DNA of 11,233 nt from an uncultured Lachnospiraceae bacterium. GTDB lineage: Bacteria; Bacillota_A; Clostridia; Lachnospirales; Lachnospiraceae. Below are positions 1-6,755 of this stretch, piece by piece. The stretch spans positions 1 to 11,233 of the forward strand of contig CACZQE010000024.1 in NCBI GenBank assembly GCA_902783205.1, read 5' to 3'. The number at the start of each line of letters is the position of its first letter. Position 1 is the first letter of the stretch. The notes below the pieces were generated by a model. It ran no database searches. It worked only from the letters and a program-made list of their open reading frames with translations, and was not told where the DNA came from. The position numbers and the translations under genes are program-made.

Positions 1-306
1 AATGTTTACAAAAAGGGCTGTATCTATGATGCCTGGACAGAGTATTTCAAGTATGATGTCTGGATGGAAACTATGGAAGAATGCGGCCTGGATTACCGTT
101 TCTATACCATGAGGGAGAGAAGCACCGATGAGATCTTCCCGTGGGATTTTATCGATATCGGTGTGACAAAGGCCTTCCTGATCCGGGAGTGGAACCGGGC
201 CATGGAAGGAATAGTAACCCCCAACTGCCGGGAAAAATGTTCCGGCTGCGGAGCGGCAAGATTTGGCGGAGGTGTCTGCATTGAAGGCAAGAATCAAATG
301 GACTAA
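1..306 (+). CDS. Radical SAM protein, TIGR03960-like, C-terminal end (5' end outside window)
   Basis: The frame is open from base 1 to a TAA at 304-306 and gives the last 101 residues of a larger protein. It keeps the tail typical of B12-binding-domain radical SAM proteins of the TIGR03960 type. This shows as FPWDFIDIGV, then FLIREWNRAM, then a cysteine-rich end with CREKCSGCGA and a final GVC. The radical SAM core with its CxxxCxxC cluster would lie upstream and cannot be seen. The substrate of this family is unknown to me. The gene's last 26 bases overlap the DUF2344 gene, which is regularly adjacent or fused to this radical SAM family, so the two very likely work together. The family call is good; the function stays open. 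Confidence 0.85.
   Translation, partial: NVYKKGCIYDAWTEYFKYDVWMETMEECGLDYRFYTMRERSTDEIFPWDFIDIGVTKAFLIREWNRAMEGIVTPNCREKCSGCGAARFGGGVCIEGKNQMD
268..274 (+). promoter_or_regulatory. Ribosome binding site that fixes a TTG start
   Basis: GGAGGTG lies inside the 3' end of the radical SAM gene and is six bases before the TTG at 281. The TTG at 263 and GTG at 272 are also in frame. The first lies before this site and the second overlaps it, so TTG 281 is the best start. The family also usually begins right at the KARIK-type segment. Confidence 0.7.
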
Positions 307-1021
307 AACCGGTGTATTAAAGTTCATCGGTCATCTGGATGTACAGCGCTTCTTTCAGAAGGCGCTGATGCGGGCGCAGCTGCCGGTTTCTTTTTCCCAG
401 GGGATGAGCCCTCACCAGATCATGAGCTTTGCGGCCCCGCTGGGCATCGGCATGACAAGCGAGGGAGAGTATGCCGATATCACATTTGACTGGTGCTACA
501 GCAGCCGGGAAATGATTCGCCGAATAAATGAGCAGATGAATGAAGGCATCTCTGTGCTGGAGTTTAAGCGGGTAGATGACAGGGAAAAGAGCTGCATGTC
601 CCAGACTGCAGCTGCAGACTACCTGGTATCCTTCAGAGATAATCACTATTTCACCCAGCCTTTTCTGCAGCGTACCGCCATGTTTCTGATGCAGGAGCAG
701 ATCCTGATCATGAAGAAAACCAAGAGAAGTGAGAAGATGGTAGATATTTCGCCCCTGATTCTTGCCATGGAGACCAGGGGGGATGAGATCTTCCTCAAAC
801 TGGTGACCGGAAGTGAGCAGAACCTTAAGCCCCATCTGGTCATGGAGGCCTACTGCCAGTATCTGGGATACGATTATGATCCGGCGGGTTTTATGTACCA
901 CAGACTGGAGACATATCTGAACAAAGACGGGGAACTGCTGCCTTTAGGCGCTGTCGGGGAAGATGTAATTGAGCCTGTCATGCCGGAAAATGCTCCGGCG
1001 GGAGAGGAGAAGGAGTCCTGA
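281..1021 (+). CDS. Radical SAM-linked protein (DUF2344 / TIGR03936)
   Basis: The product is 246 residues from TTG 281. The first third carries the family signature: KFIGHLDVQRFFQKAL, then SFSQGMSPHQIMSFAAPLGI and TSEGEYADI. The family is defined by adjacency or fusion to TIGR03960 radical SAM proteins. Its biochemical role is not established, though the neighbourhood suggests an RNA- or ribosome-related job (inference). The acidic, low-complexity end (residues about 225-246) looks like a flexible tail. The gene overlaps the radical SAM gene by 26 bases, and the RNase E/G start follows its stop after one base, so the three are probably co-transcribed and translationally coupled. No signal peptide or membrane segment is seen. 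Confidence 0.88.
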   Translation: MKARIKWTKTGVLKFIGHLDVQRFFQKALMRAQLPVSFSQGMSPHQIMSFAAPLGIGMTSEGEYADITFDWCYSSREMIRRINEQMNEGISVLEFKRVDDREKSCMSQTAAADYLVSFRDNHYFTQPFLQRTAMFLMQEQILIMKKTKRSEKMVDISPLILAMETRGDEIFLKLVTGSEQNLKPHLVMEAYCQYLGYDYDPAGFMYHRLETYLNKDGELLPLGAVGEDVIEPVMPENAPAGEEKES

Positions 1022-1022
1022 A

Positions 1023-2261
1023 ATGGATGGTAAAGGAAAGCTGGTGATCACCCGCAGAAGGGGCATGATGTGCTATGGTTTCTTTAAAGACGAGAAGCCT
1101 GTGGAACTGTACGCATCCCCTCTGCTGTCAGCCAGTGAAGTTGATAATATATATGTGGCCAGGGTGGAGAAGGTGGCTGAAGGAATAGCCAGTGTTTTCG
1201 CTGATATCGGCAATGGGAAAAAGTGTTATATTCCCATGCGGAAGAATAAGAAGATCACCAATCTCTCCCTGAGAAATAACGAGAACAGACAGGTCAGAAA
1301 CGGAGATTCCATCCTTGTGCAGATTGTCAAGGATGCCAGCGGCAGCAAGGCTGCGGTAGCGGACGGAAACATCTGCCTTTACGGGCGCTGCCTGATTCTG
1401 TCTCTGACCGACCGCCGTCTGTCGGTTTCCAGAAAGATAACGGATTCTTCTGAGAAAAAGCGGCTGAAAAAGATTGCCAGGGAACTTCATGAAGGCGGAG
1501 ATCCCCTTTATTATGACGAAGCCGGTCCCCATTACGGGCTTGTGATCCGGACAAATGCGGCCGGCGCAGACGCGGCGACTCTGCGATCGGAGTACGAGTC
1601 TTTGATTCTGCGTATGAGAGTTATCCTGAAAAGGAGCCGCTATGCTTCCTACGGAACCTGTCTCTACAGGAGAGTCCCCCATTATGTATCTCTGGGCTTT
1701 AATCTGCCCGACAGGGAGGTAAACAGGGTGATCACTGACCAGGCGGACGTCTTTGATCAGTATCAGGACCTTTGCATGGAGAGGGATGATGTGAAATTTG
1801 AATCAAAGCTGTCACTCTATGAAGACAGCTATCCTCTCTACGACCTGTACCGTTTTTCCCACTGGTACGACCAGGCTCTGGGAAAGCAGGTATGGCTGAA
1901 GTCCGGCGCCTATCTGGTCATTGAACAGACAGAAGCCATGGTGGTTATCGACGTGAATTCCGGCAGTATGACCGGAAGCAGAAAGAAGAAAGAAAATATC
2001 CATAAAAAAGTAAACCGGGAAGCGGCATCGGAGATTGCCAGACAGATCCGCCTGCGGAATCTTTCCGGGATCATCCTGATCGATTTTATCAATATGTATG
2101 ATCATAAGGAGCAGACTGAACTTCTGCAGTTCCTGAGAAGCGAATGCAAAAAGGACAGGGTACCGGTCAACGTGATCGACTATACGGCTCTGGGTCTGGT
2201 GGAGGTGACCAGGACCAAGCGTCTGCCAACCCTTGCCCGGCAGATGGAAATGTGCAGATAA
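1023..2261 (+). CDS. rng: Ribonuclease E/G family endoribonuclease, short form
   Basis: The product is 412 residues from ATG 1023, preceded by AGGAG at 1011-1015. An in-frame upstream ATG at 969 is unlikely because it would overlap DUF2344 and lacks this spacing. An N-terminal S1-like RNA-binding region (about residues 35-125, with VEKVAEGIASVFADIGNGKK) precedes the RNase H/DNase I-like catalytic part. The two magnesium-binding aspartates of the family are present: D310 in MVVIDVNSGS and D354 in ILIDFINM. The enzyme cleaves single-stranded RNA, typically rRNA precursors and mRNA. The protein stops just after EVTRTKRLPTLARQ, where E. coli RNase G would continue into the CPxCxG zinc-link; only one cysteine (C411) remains. 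The rplU promoter begins seven bases after the stop, and I see no downstream frame that would restore the missing part. The short form therefore looks natural. The tetramer-forming zinc-link would be missing, so quaternary structure may differ. Confidence 0.9.
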   Translation: MDGKGKLVITRRRGMMCYGFFKDEKPVELYASPLLSASEVDNIYVARVEKVAEGIASVFADIGNGKKCYIPMRKNKKITNLSLRNNENRQVRNGDSILVQIVKDASGSKAAVADGNICLYGRCLILSLTDRRLSVSRKITDSSEKKRLKKIARELHEGGDPLYYDEAGPHYGLVIRTNAAGADAATLRSEYESLILRMRVILKRSRYASYGTCLYRRVPHYVSLGFNLPDREVNRVITDQADVFDQYQDLCMERDDVKFESKLSLYEDSYPLYDLYRFSHWYDQALGKQVWLKSGAYLVIEQTEAMVVIDVNSGSMTGSRKKKENIHKKVNREAASEIARQIRLRNLSGIILIDFINMYDHKEQTELLQFLRSECKKDRVPVNVIDYTALGLVEVTRTKRLPTLARQMEMCR

Positions 2262-2267
2262 AAAGTA

Positions 2268-2296
2268 TTGACAAGCATCCGGCCGAATGGTATGAT
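2268..2296 (+). promoter_or_regulatory. Sigma-A promoter of rplU-prp-rpmA
   Basis: TTGACA (2268-2273) is followed by exactly 17 bases and TATGAT (2291-2296), one mismatch from the vegetative consensus. It starts seven bases after the RNase E/G stop, and transcription should begin near 2303. Such a strong promoter suits ribosomal protein genes. Confidence 0.88.
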
Positions 2297-2302
2297 GATT
2301 GT

Positions 2303-2385
2303 TGTGTTACGCACAGTGTGGTAGAAGTATGCCCTTTTTCAGGGGGTATCACCAAAGCTGGCGATTTTTTATTAGGAGGTGCCAT
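2303..2385 (+). ncRNA. Ribosomal protein L21 leader (structured 5' UTR)
   Basis: The roughly 83-base leader between the predicted start of transcription and the rplU ATG can form two local hairpins. One is TGTG/CACA around a TTACG loop (2303-2315). The other is ATGCCC (2329-2334) with GGGTAT (2344-2349), with one G-U pair. TGGC (2359-2362) can also pair with GCCA (2381-2384), which would put the AGGAGGT ribosome binding site (2374-2380) in the loop. Firmicutes rplU genes are known to carry a conserved L21 leader RNA (Rfam family), thought to sense L21 for autoregulation. Position and layout fit, but the assignment to the family is from memory and was not scored. Confidence 0.7.
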
Positions 2386-2694
2386 ATGTACGCTATTATT
2401 GCAACAGGTGGTAAACAGTATAAGGTTAGTGAGGGCGATGTCATCAGAGTTGAGAAGCTCGGTGCAGAGGCTGGCTCTACTTATACTTTTGACCAGGTCT
2501 TAGCAGTAAGTGGTGACGAAGTCAAAGTGGGAGATCCTGTCGTTGCAGGCGCAACGGTTGAAGCTTCTGTAATTGGCGACGGTAAGGCTAAAAAGGTTAT
2601 CGTCTACAAGTACAAGAACAAGACAGGCTATCACAAGAAACAGGGTCACAGACAGCTTTACACAAAGGTTAAGATCGAAAAGATCAACGCTTAA
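2386..2694 (+). CDS. rplU: 50S ribosomal protein L21 (bL21)
   Basis: The product is 102 residues, the usual length. It starts with the canonical [14 protein letters not shown] and carries the conserved [20 protein letters not shown] segment (about 72-91), which contacts 23S rRNA. AGGAGGT (2374-2380) sits five bases before ATG 2386. A longer frame opens upstream but would run into the leader and lacks family similarity there. It is the first gene of the rplU-prp-rpmA operon and follows a strong promoter and structured leader. L21 is an early-binding large-subunit protein at the 23S domain II interface. Confidence 0.97.
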   Translation: MYAIIATGGKQYKVSEGDVIRVEKLGAEAGSTYTFDQVLAVSGDEVKVGDPVVAGATVEASVIGDGKAKKVIVYKYKNKTGYHKKQGHRQLYTKVKIEKINA

Positions 2695-2712
2695 TCAGAG
2701 TTTTGAATCTTT

Positions 2713-3039
2713 ATGATTGAGGCAACGATCTTCAGAAAGCCTGACGGATCCTATAAAGGATTTCAGGTGCTGGGCCATGCGGACAGTGTAAGCAAAGGAG
2801 CAGATCTGGTATGCTGCGCAGTCTCAGTACTTACCATCACGCTTGTCAACAGTCTTGAGAAGCTGACGGATGAAGTATATGAGGAGACGACAGACGGTCC
2901 CATGGGACTGAGTCAGGTTATCTTCAAAGATAAACCGGGCGAGAAAGCAGTGGTCCTGATGGATGCTTTTCTTCTGGGAATGACCCAGATGGAGTCCGTA
3001 TACGGCGATTGGTTAAAAGTAATTACAAGGGAGGTGTAA
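2713..3039 (+). CDS. prp: Ribosomal-processing cysteine protease Prp
   Basis: The product is 108 residues and lies between rplU and rpmA, the standard place for this protease. The catalytic pair is visible: H22 in the GHA motif (LGHADS) and C34 in DLVCCAVSV. These are the same numbers as in the Staphylococcus aureus enzyme. Prp removes the N-terminal extension of L27 after the paired phenylalanines, which is needed for a working peptidyl-transferase region. The neighbouring L27 has exactly that extension. The spacing is 18 bases from rplU and 5 bases to rpmA. No strong ribosome binding site precedes ATG 2713, so it may be translated weakly or by coupling, which fits a protease needed in lower amounts than L21 and L27. 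It was formerly annotated as YsxB or DUF464. Confidence 0.95.
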   Translation: MIEATIFRKPDGSYKGFQVLGHADSVSKGADLVCCAVSVLTITLVNSLEKLTDEVYEETTDGPMGLSQVIFKDKPGEKAVVLMDAFLLGMTQMESVYGDWLKVITREV

Positions 3040-3044
3040 CGACG

Positions 3045-3326
3045 ATGATGCAGATGAACCTTCAGTTCTTCGCCCATAAAAAAGGTGTAGGTTCCACAAA
3101 GAACGGACGTGATTCCGAGTCCAAGAGACTTGGTGCCAAGAGAGCAGACGGTCAGTTCGTAAAAGCTGGCAACATTCTTTACAGACAGCGTGGAACAAGA
3201 ATCCATCCCGGCAACAATGTAGGACGCGGAAACGACGATACATTATTTGCTTTAGTTGATGGCGTAGTACGTTTCGAGAGAAAAGGCAGAGACAAAAAGC
3301 AGTGCTCTGTATATCCGGTAGCGTAA
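3045..3326 (+). CDS. rpmA: 50S ribosomal protein L27 (bL27), with cleavable N-terminus
   Basis: The product is 93 residues from ATG 3045, preceded by AAGGGAGGTG (3027-3036). ATG 3048 is the next in-frame choice. Residues 1-9 (MMQMNLQFF) form the Firmicutes-type extension, and cleavage is expected between F9 and A10 ([17 protein letters not shown]). The mature tail reaches the peptidyl-transferase centre. The rest matches the family, including [27 protein letters not shown] and [10 protein letters not shown]. Upstream in-frame codons belong to the 3' end of prp in another frame and are not part of the protein. It is the last gene of the operon and is followed by a terminator 20 bases downstream. 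Confidence 0.96.
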   Translation: MMQMNLQFFAHKKGVGSTKNGRDSESKRLGAKRADGQFVKAGNILYRQRGTRIHPGNNVGRGNDDTLFALVDGVVRFERKGRDKKQCSVYPVA

Positions 3327-3346
3327 GACTGTTAACGATTTGACTG

Positions 3347-3378
3347 GCGGCTTCAAATTTACCTTTGAAGCCGCTTTT
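3347..3378 (+). terminator. Intrinsic terminator after rpmA
   Basis: A perfect 11-bp stem (3347-3357 with 3364-3374) with a six-base loop is followed by TTTT, G, TTT. It should end most rplU-prp-rpmA transcripts. No convincing promoter is visible between it and obgE, so obgE may depend on readthrough or on a promoter I cannot recognise. Confidence 0.9.
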
Positions 3379-3419
3379 GTTTCTATTTGAGATAAATATT
3401 ACTGAAAGGATGTGAGGTC

Positions 3420-4709
3420 ATGTTCGCAGACCGCGCACGCATCTTTATCCGTTCCGGCAAAGGCGGGGACGGCCATGTCAGCTTCCGGAGGGAAAAGTAT
3501 GTTCCCGACGGCGGACCTGACGGAGGTGACGGTGGAAAGGGCGGAGATCTGATCTTTGTGGTTGATCCGGGCCTGAATACACTGACTGATTACAGACACA
3601 GAAGAAAATACAAAGCTGAGGACGGACAGCCCGGCGGCAAGAAGCGCTGTAACGGCGCAAAAGGAGCCGACTGTATCCTCAAGGTTCCTGCCGGCACCGT
3701 GATCAAGGATGCAGAGACAGGCAAGGTCATTCTTGACATGGCAAACAGGAAAGAGCCTGTTGTCGTGCTCAGGGGCGGCCGGGGAGGCAAAGGCAATCAG
3801 CATTACGCGACACCGACCATGCAGGCGCCAAAGTACGCCCAGCCTGGCCAGGAAGCCAGGGAGCTCTGGGTGGATCTGGAGCTTAAGGTGATCGCCGATG
3901 TGGGCCTGGTCGGTTTCCCCAATGTAGGAAAGTCCACGCTTTTATCCAGGGTCAGCAACGCCAGGCCCAAGATAGCCAATTATCACTTCACAACTTTGAA
4001 CCCCAATCTGGGCGTAGTCGATCTGGACGGGGGAAACGGCTTTGTTATAGCGGATATTCCCGGTATCATCGAAGGAGCGTCCGAAGGTGTAGGACTGGGA
4101 TTTGATTTTCTGCGCCATATAGAGCGTACCAAAGTTATGATCCACCTGGTGGATGCGGCTTCAGTTGAAGGCAGGGATCCCATTGAGGATATCAGGGCCA
4201 TTAATCATGAGCTGGCTTCTTACAATGCGGAACTGGCAAAGAGACCCCAGGTTATCGCCGCCAATAAGATTGATGCCATGCCGGCGGAAGACACAGAAGT
4301 GATCATTGGCATGATCCGGGAAGCATTTGAAGAAGAGGGAATCGAAGTATTTCCCATCTCGGCAGTCAGCGGTCAGGGTGTTAAAGAACTGCTCTGGCAT
4401 GTAAAGGGTATGCTGGACGAGCTTCCTGAAGAAGATGTCGAGTTTGAACAGGAATTCTTCATTGATCTGCCCGGCACTGATGAACAGGAAGCCATCCTTG
4501 TCTGGAAGGATGAGGAGGATATCTTCCACATAGAAGGACCCAGAGTGGACCGGATGCTGGGCTATACCAACCTGGAATCCGAAAAAGGCTTTGAGTTTTT
4601 CCAGAAGTTCATGAAAGAACAGGGTATCCTTGCCCGTCTTGAAGAGCTGGGAATCCAGGAAGGAGACACGGTAAAGGTCTTCAATCTGGCCTTTGATTAC
4701 TATAAATAA
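3420..4709 (+). CDS. obgE: GTPase ObgE/CgtA (50S assembly, stress control)
   Basis: The product is 429 residues, typical of Gram-positive Obg with all three domains. The glycine-rich Obg fold occupies about residues 1-158 (GKGGDGHVSFRREK, DGGDGGKGGD, GGRGGKGNQHYA). The GTPase domain follows, with P-loop GFPNVGKS (165-172), switch TT (191-192), DIPG (212-215), NKID (282-285) and SAVSG (314-318). The C-terminal OCT domain spans about 345-427 and ends in VKVFNLAFDYYK. Obg binds the 50S subunit late in assembly, has slow GTPase activity and binds (p)ppGpp in relatives. AAGGA (3406-3410) lies nine bases before the ATG. It heads the obgE-yhbY-nadD-yqeK-rsfS set, as in many Clostridia and similar to Bacillus. 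Confidence 0.97.
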   Translation: MFADRARIFIRSGKGGDGHVSFRREKYVPDGGPDGGDGGKGGDLIFVVDPGLNTLTDYRHRRKYKAEDGQPGGKKRCNGAKGADCILKVPAGTVIKDAETGKVILDMANRKEPVVVLRGGRGGKGNQHYATPTMQAPKYAQPGQEARELWVDLELKVIADVGLVGFPNVGKSTLLSRVSNARPKIANYHFTTLNPNLGVVDLDGGNGFVIADIPGIIEGASEGVGLGFDFLRHIERTKVMIHLVDAASVEGRDPIEDIRAINHELASYNAELAKRPQVIAANKIDAMPAEDTEVIIGMIREAFEEEGIEVFPISAVSGQGVKELLWHVKGMLDELPEEDVEFEQEFFIDLPGTDEQEAILVWKDEEDIFHIEGPRVDRMLGYTNLESEKGFEFFQKFMKEQGILARLEELGIQEGDTVKVFNLAFDYYK

Positions 4710-4748
4710 TAAATCAGCAAACGCAACGTGGATTGGAAAGGAAGTTAT

Positions 4749-5036
4749 ATGACCAGTAAACAGAGAGCATATCTTAAAGGACTGGCTTCTTCTCTTGCGC
4801 CGATCGCCCAGGTGGGTAAAGCTTCCCTTACACCGGAAGTCATCCAGGCAGTGAGAGAAGCAATCGATAAAAGAGAGTTGGTAAAGGTCTCCGTGCTGAA
4901 GAACTGTTTTGACGATCCGAGAGAAATCGCGGATATCCTGGCTGAGAGAACACGGTCCCAGGTTGTCCAGGTAATCGGGAAAAAGATCGTTCTTTATAAA
5001 CCGTCTAAAGATAAGCCGAAGATTATTCTCCCATAA
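4749..5036 (+). CDS. yhbY: YhbY family CRM-domain RNA-binding protein
   Basis: The product is 95 residues from ATG 4749, with AAGGAA (4738-4743) five bases upstream. An in-frame GTG at 4728 would add seven residues and lacks such a site. The single CRM/KH-like domain is complete: LTSKQRAYLKGLA-type start, APIAQVGKASLT, KRELVKVSVLKNC and VVQVIGKKIVLYK. YhbY binds pre-50S particles and is linked to 23S maturation, which fits its place between obgE and nadD. It lies 39 bases after obgE and is probably co-transcribed. Confidence 0.93.
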   Translation: MTSKQRAYLKGLASSLAPIAQVGKASLTPEVIQAVREAIDKRELVKVSVLKNCFDDPREIADILAERTRSQVVQVIGKKIVLYKPSKDKPKIILP

Positions 5037-5090
5037 GGAATACATTTAATCCGTCTACAGGGGAATGCAGGAGTCTGAGGGGAGTTATAT

Positions 5091-5717
5091 ATGAAGAAAA
5101 AGAGAATCGGAATCATGGGAGGCACATTTAATCCCATCCATTACGGACATCTTCTGCTGGCTGAGACAGCTTATCATCAGTTTGAAATGGATGAGATCCT
5201 GATCATGCCTACAAAGAATACTTACTACAAGAGGATGAATCAGCTTGTCTCTGAGGAAGACAGGGTAAATATGGTATCTGTTGCCATTAGTGATAATCCG
5301 CATTTTGTTCTTTCCAGAGAAGAAGTGGACAGGGACGGTACAACATACACTGTGGATACCCTGCGTAAGCTGACACAGACCATGCCGGATGCGGAATTCT
5401 ATTTCATTATGGGTGCGGACTCCCTGTATCATATGGAGACATGGAAAGATGTGGAGGACATTCTTTCCATGGCCGTGATCGTAGTGGCAGGCCGCGGAAT
5501 GGACGGATCCGGAAGCTCACTGAACAGCCAGATCGAATATATGGAAAACAAATACGAATGTGAAGTCTATCGTCTCTTTTCTCCGGTCATGGAGATCTCC
5601 TCCAATGATATCAGAAGAAGAGTGGCTGAAGGAGAGAGTATCCGTTATCTGCTGCCGGATTCAGTGGCAGAATATATCAGAGAGCATGGCCTTTACAGGA
5701 AAGGAAGCGACAAATGA
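5091..5717 (+). CDS. nadD: Nicotinate-nucleotide adenylyltransferase NadD
   Basis: The product is 208 residues from ATG 5091, with AGGGGAG (5078-5084) six bases upstream. The nucleotidyltransferase fold is evident from GGTFNPIHYGH (10-20, holding the HxGH nucleotide-binding motif) and the late ISSNDIRRR motif (169-177). The latter stands in for the usual ISSTxIR. The enzyme joins nicotinate mononucleotide and ATP to deamido-NAD plus pyrophosphate, in cytosolic NAD synthesis. Its stop overlaps the yqeK start (ATGA, 5714-5717), so the two are translationally coupled. The pairing with yqeK is conserved in Firmicutes. Confidence 0.96.
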   Translation: MKKKRIGIMGGTFNPIHYGHLLLAETAYHQFEMDEILIMPTKNTYYKRMNQLVSEEDRVNMVSVAISDNPHFVLSREEVDRDGTTYTVDTLRKLTQTMPDAEFYFIMGADSLYHMETWKDVEDILSMAVIVVAGRGMDGSGSSLNSQIEYMENKYECEVYRLFSPVMEISSNDIRRRVAEGESIRYLLPDSVAEYIREHGLYRKGSDK

Positions 5718-6280
5718 CCGCCCGGGAACTCCAGGAAGAAATGAAAAGGCTTCTCCCTCCGGGACGTTACGAGCATACGGTGGGAGTGACTTACACAGCC
5801 TGCTGTCTGGCATACCGTTACGGCGCGGATCCCGACAAGGCAAGAATTGCCGGACTGCTGCATGACTGTGCCAAATACATCCCTTCCGGAGAAAAGATAT
5901 CCATGGCCGAAAAGTACGGGATTTCCTTATCTGACTGCAGAAGAGAGAATCCCGAGCTGCTTCACGCGCCTTTAGGTGCCTGTCTGGCCAGGGAGGAGTA
6001 TGGAGTGACAGATCCTGAGATCCTGTCGGCAATTGCCTGGCATACAACCGGGAAGCCTGAAATGTCTCTTCTTGACAAGATAATTTTTATCGCGGATTAT
6101 ATGGAACCCAACAGAAACCATGCCCCCAATTTACCTGAGATCCGGGTTCTGGCTTTTCAGGATCTGGATGCCTGTCTCCTGCGGATCCTGGCAGGGACGA
6201 TCAGCTACCTTGAGAGTATGGATGCGGCAATAGACCCGATGACGGAGAAAACATACCATTATTACAGGGAGGAAATCTAA
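5714..6280 (+). CDS. yqeK: HD-domain bis(5'-nucleosyl)-tetraphosphatase, YqeK family
   Basis: The product is 188 residues. The metal-binding pattern of the HD superfamily is complete: H21 (YEHT), H50-D51 (LLHDCAKY), H84 (LLHAPLG), H110 (AWHTTG) and D128 (IADYMEP). YqeK proteins symmetrically split Ap4A to two ADP and so control this alarmone; older annotations call them predicted HD phosphohydrolases. The gene overlaps nadD by four bases, and AAGGA (5701-5705) lies upstream. rsfS starts directly after its stop. The nadD-yqeK-rsfS order is classical for Firmicutes and supports the assignment. Confidence 0.93.
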   Translation: MTARELQEEMKRLLPPGRYEHTVGVTYTACCLAYRYGADPDKARIAGLLHDCAKYIPSGEKISMAEKYGISLSDCRRENPELLHAPLGACLAREEYGVTDPEILSAIAWHTTGKPEMSLLDKIIFIADYMEPNRNHAPNLPEIRVLAFQDLDACLLRILAGTISYLESMDAAIDPMTEKTYHYYREEI

Positions 6281-6643
6281 GTGAATGAATCTAAGAAAAT
6301 GGCCCTTCTTGCAGTGGATGCGCTGAGCGACAAGAAGGCCGAGAATGTTACCATCATTGACATCAGCGAAGTATCTGTTATCGCTGATTATTTCATAATC
6401 GCAGACGGCAATAACCGTAACCAGGTTCAGGCCATGGCTGATAATGTGGAAGAGACACTGGGACGGGCCGGATGGGAGCCAAAGAGTGTGGAAGGCTACC
6501 GCAGCGCCAACTGGATCCTTCTGGATTACCGGGATGTGATCGTTCATATATTCAGTAAGGAAGACCGTGCTTTCTATGATCTGGAGAGAATCTGGAGAGA
6601 CGGAAAGGAAATCGGCAGAGAAGATCTTGTTCAGGAAGACTAG
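6281..6643 (+). CDS. rsfS: Ribosome silencing factor RsfS
   Basis: The product is 120 residues and starts at GTG 6281, the base after the yqeK stop. AGGGAGGA (6266-6273) lies seven bases ahead. The family core is present: ISEVSVIADYFIIADGNN (28-45), QVQAMADNVEE, and then WILLDYRDVIVHIFS with AFYDLERIW. RsfS binds L14 on the 50S subunit and blocks joining to the 30S when nutrients are low. It is the last gene of the obgE block and is followed by a convergent terminator shared with lexA. Confidence 0.96.
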   Translation: MNESKKMALLAVDALSDKKAENVTIIDISEVSVIADYFIIADGNNRNQVQAMADNVEETLGRAGWEPKSVEGYRSANWILLDYRDVIVHIFSKEDRAFYDLERIWRDGKEIGREDLVQED

Positions 6644-6659
6644 CCTGAGAGATATGTAA

Positions 6660-6747
6660 AAGAAAAAGAACCGGCCATGCAGAGGTCCCCGAAGATAAGG
6701 TCAGAAAACTGACCGTCGGGAAACTCTGTATGACCGGTTTTTATTTT
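6660..6747. terminator. Nested bidirectional terminator between rsfS and lexA
   Basis: The outer stem pairs 6670-6684 with 6724-6738 (one C-A mismatch and one G-U pair). A second step pairs CCCGA (6688-6692) with TCGGG (6716-6720). The centre is a perfect hairpin, GGTCAG/CTGACC, around an AAAA loop (6699-6714). A T-run follows on the + strand (6738-6747). The A-rich left flank (6661-6669) gives a U-rich tail on the - strand, so it can serve both convergent genes. Confidence 0.85.
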
Positions 6748-6755
6748 GTCTTATA

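Noticed and set aside
317..901. A 194-codon - strand frame opposite the DUF2344 gene
   Set aside because: It is a shadow of a well-supported gene, without its own start signals.
2144..2503. A + strand frame across the end of the RNase gene and the L21 leader, considered as a frameshifted RNase C-terminus
   Set aside because: Its translation has no CPxCxG zinc-link or RNase E/G tail and runs across the rplU promoter and into rplU in the wrong frame.
4161..5045. A 294-codon open frame on the - strand opposite obgE and yhbY
   Set aside because: It lies antisense to two clear core genes, has no recognisable domain and no ribosome binding site, and is explained by their codon pattern.
5590..5620. 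ISSNDIR in NadD as a damaged active site
   Set aside because: The serines and arginine of the ISSTxIR motif are kept, and Asn at the Thr position seems tolerated in Clostridia NadD proteins I recall.
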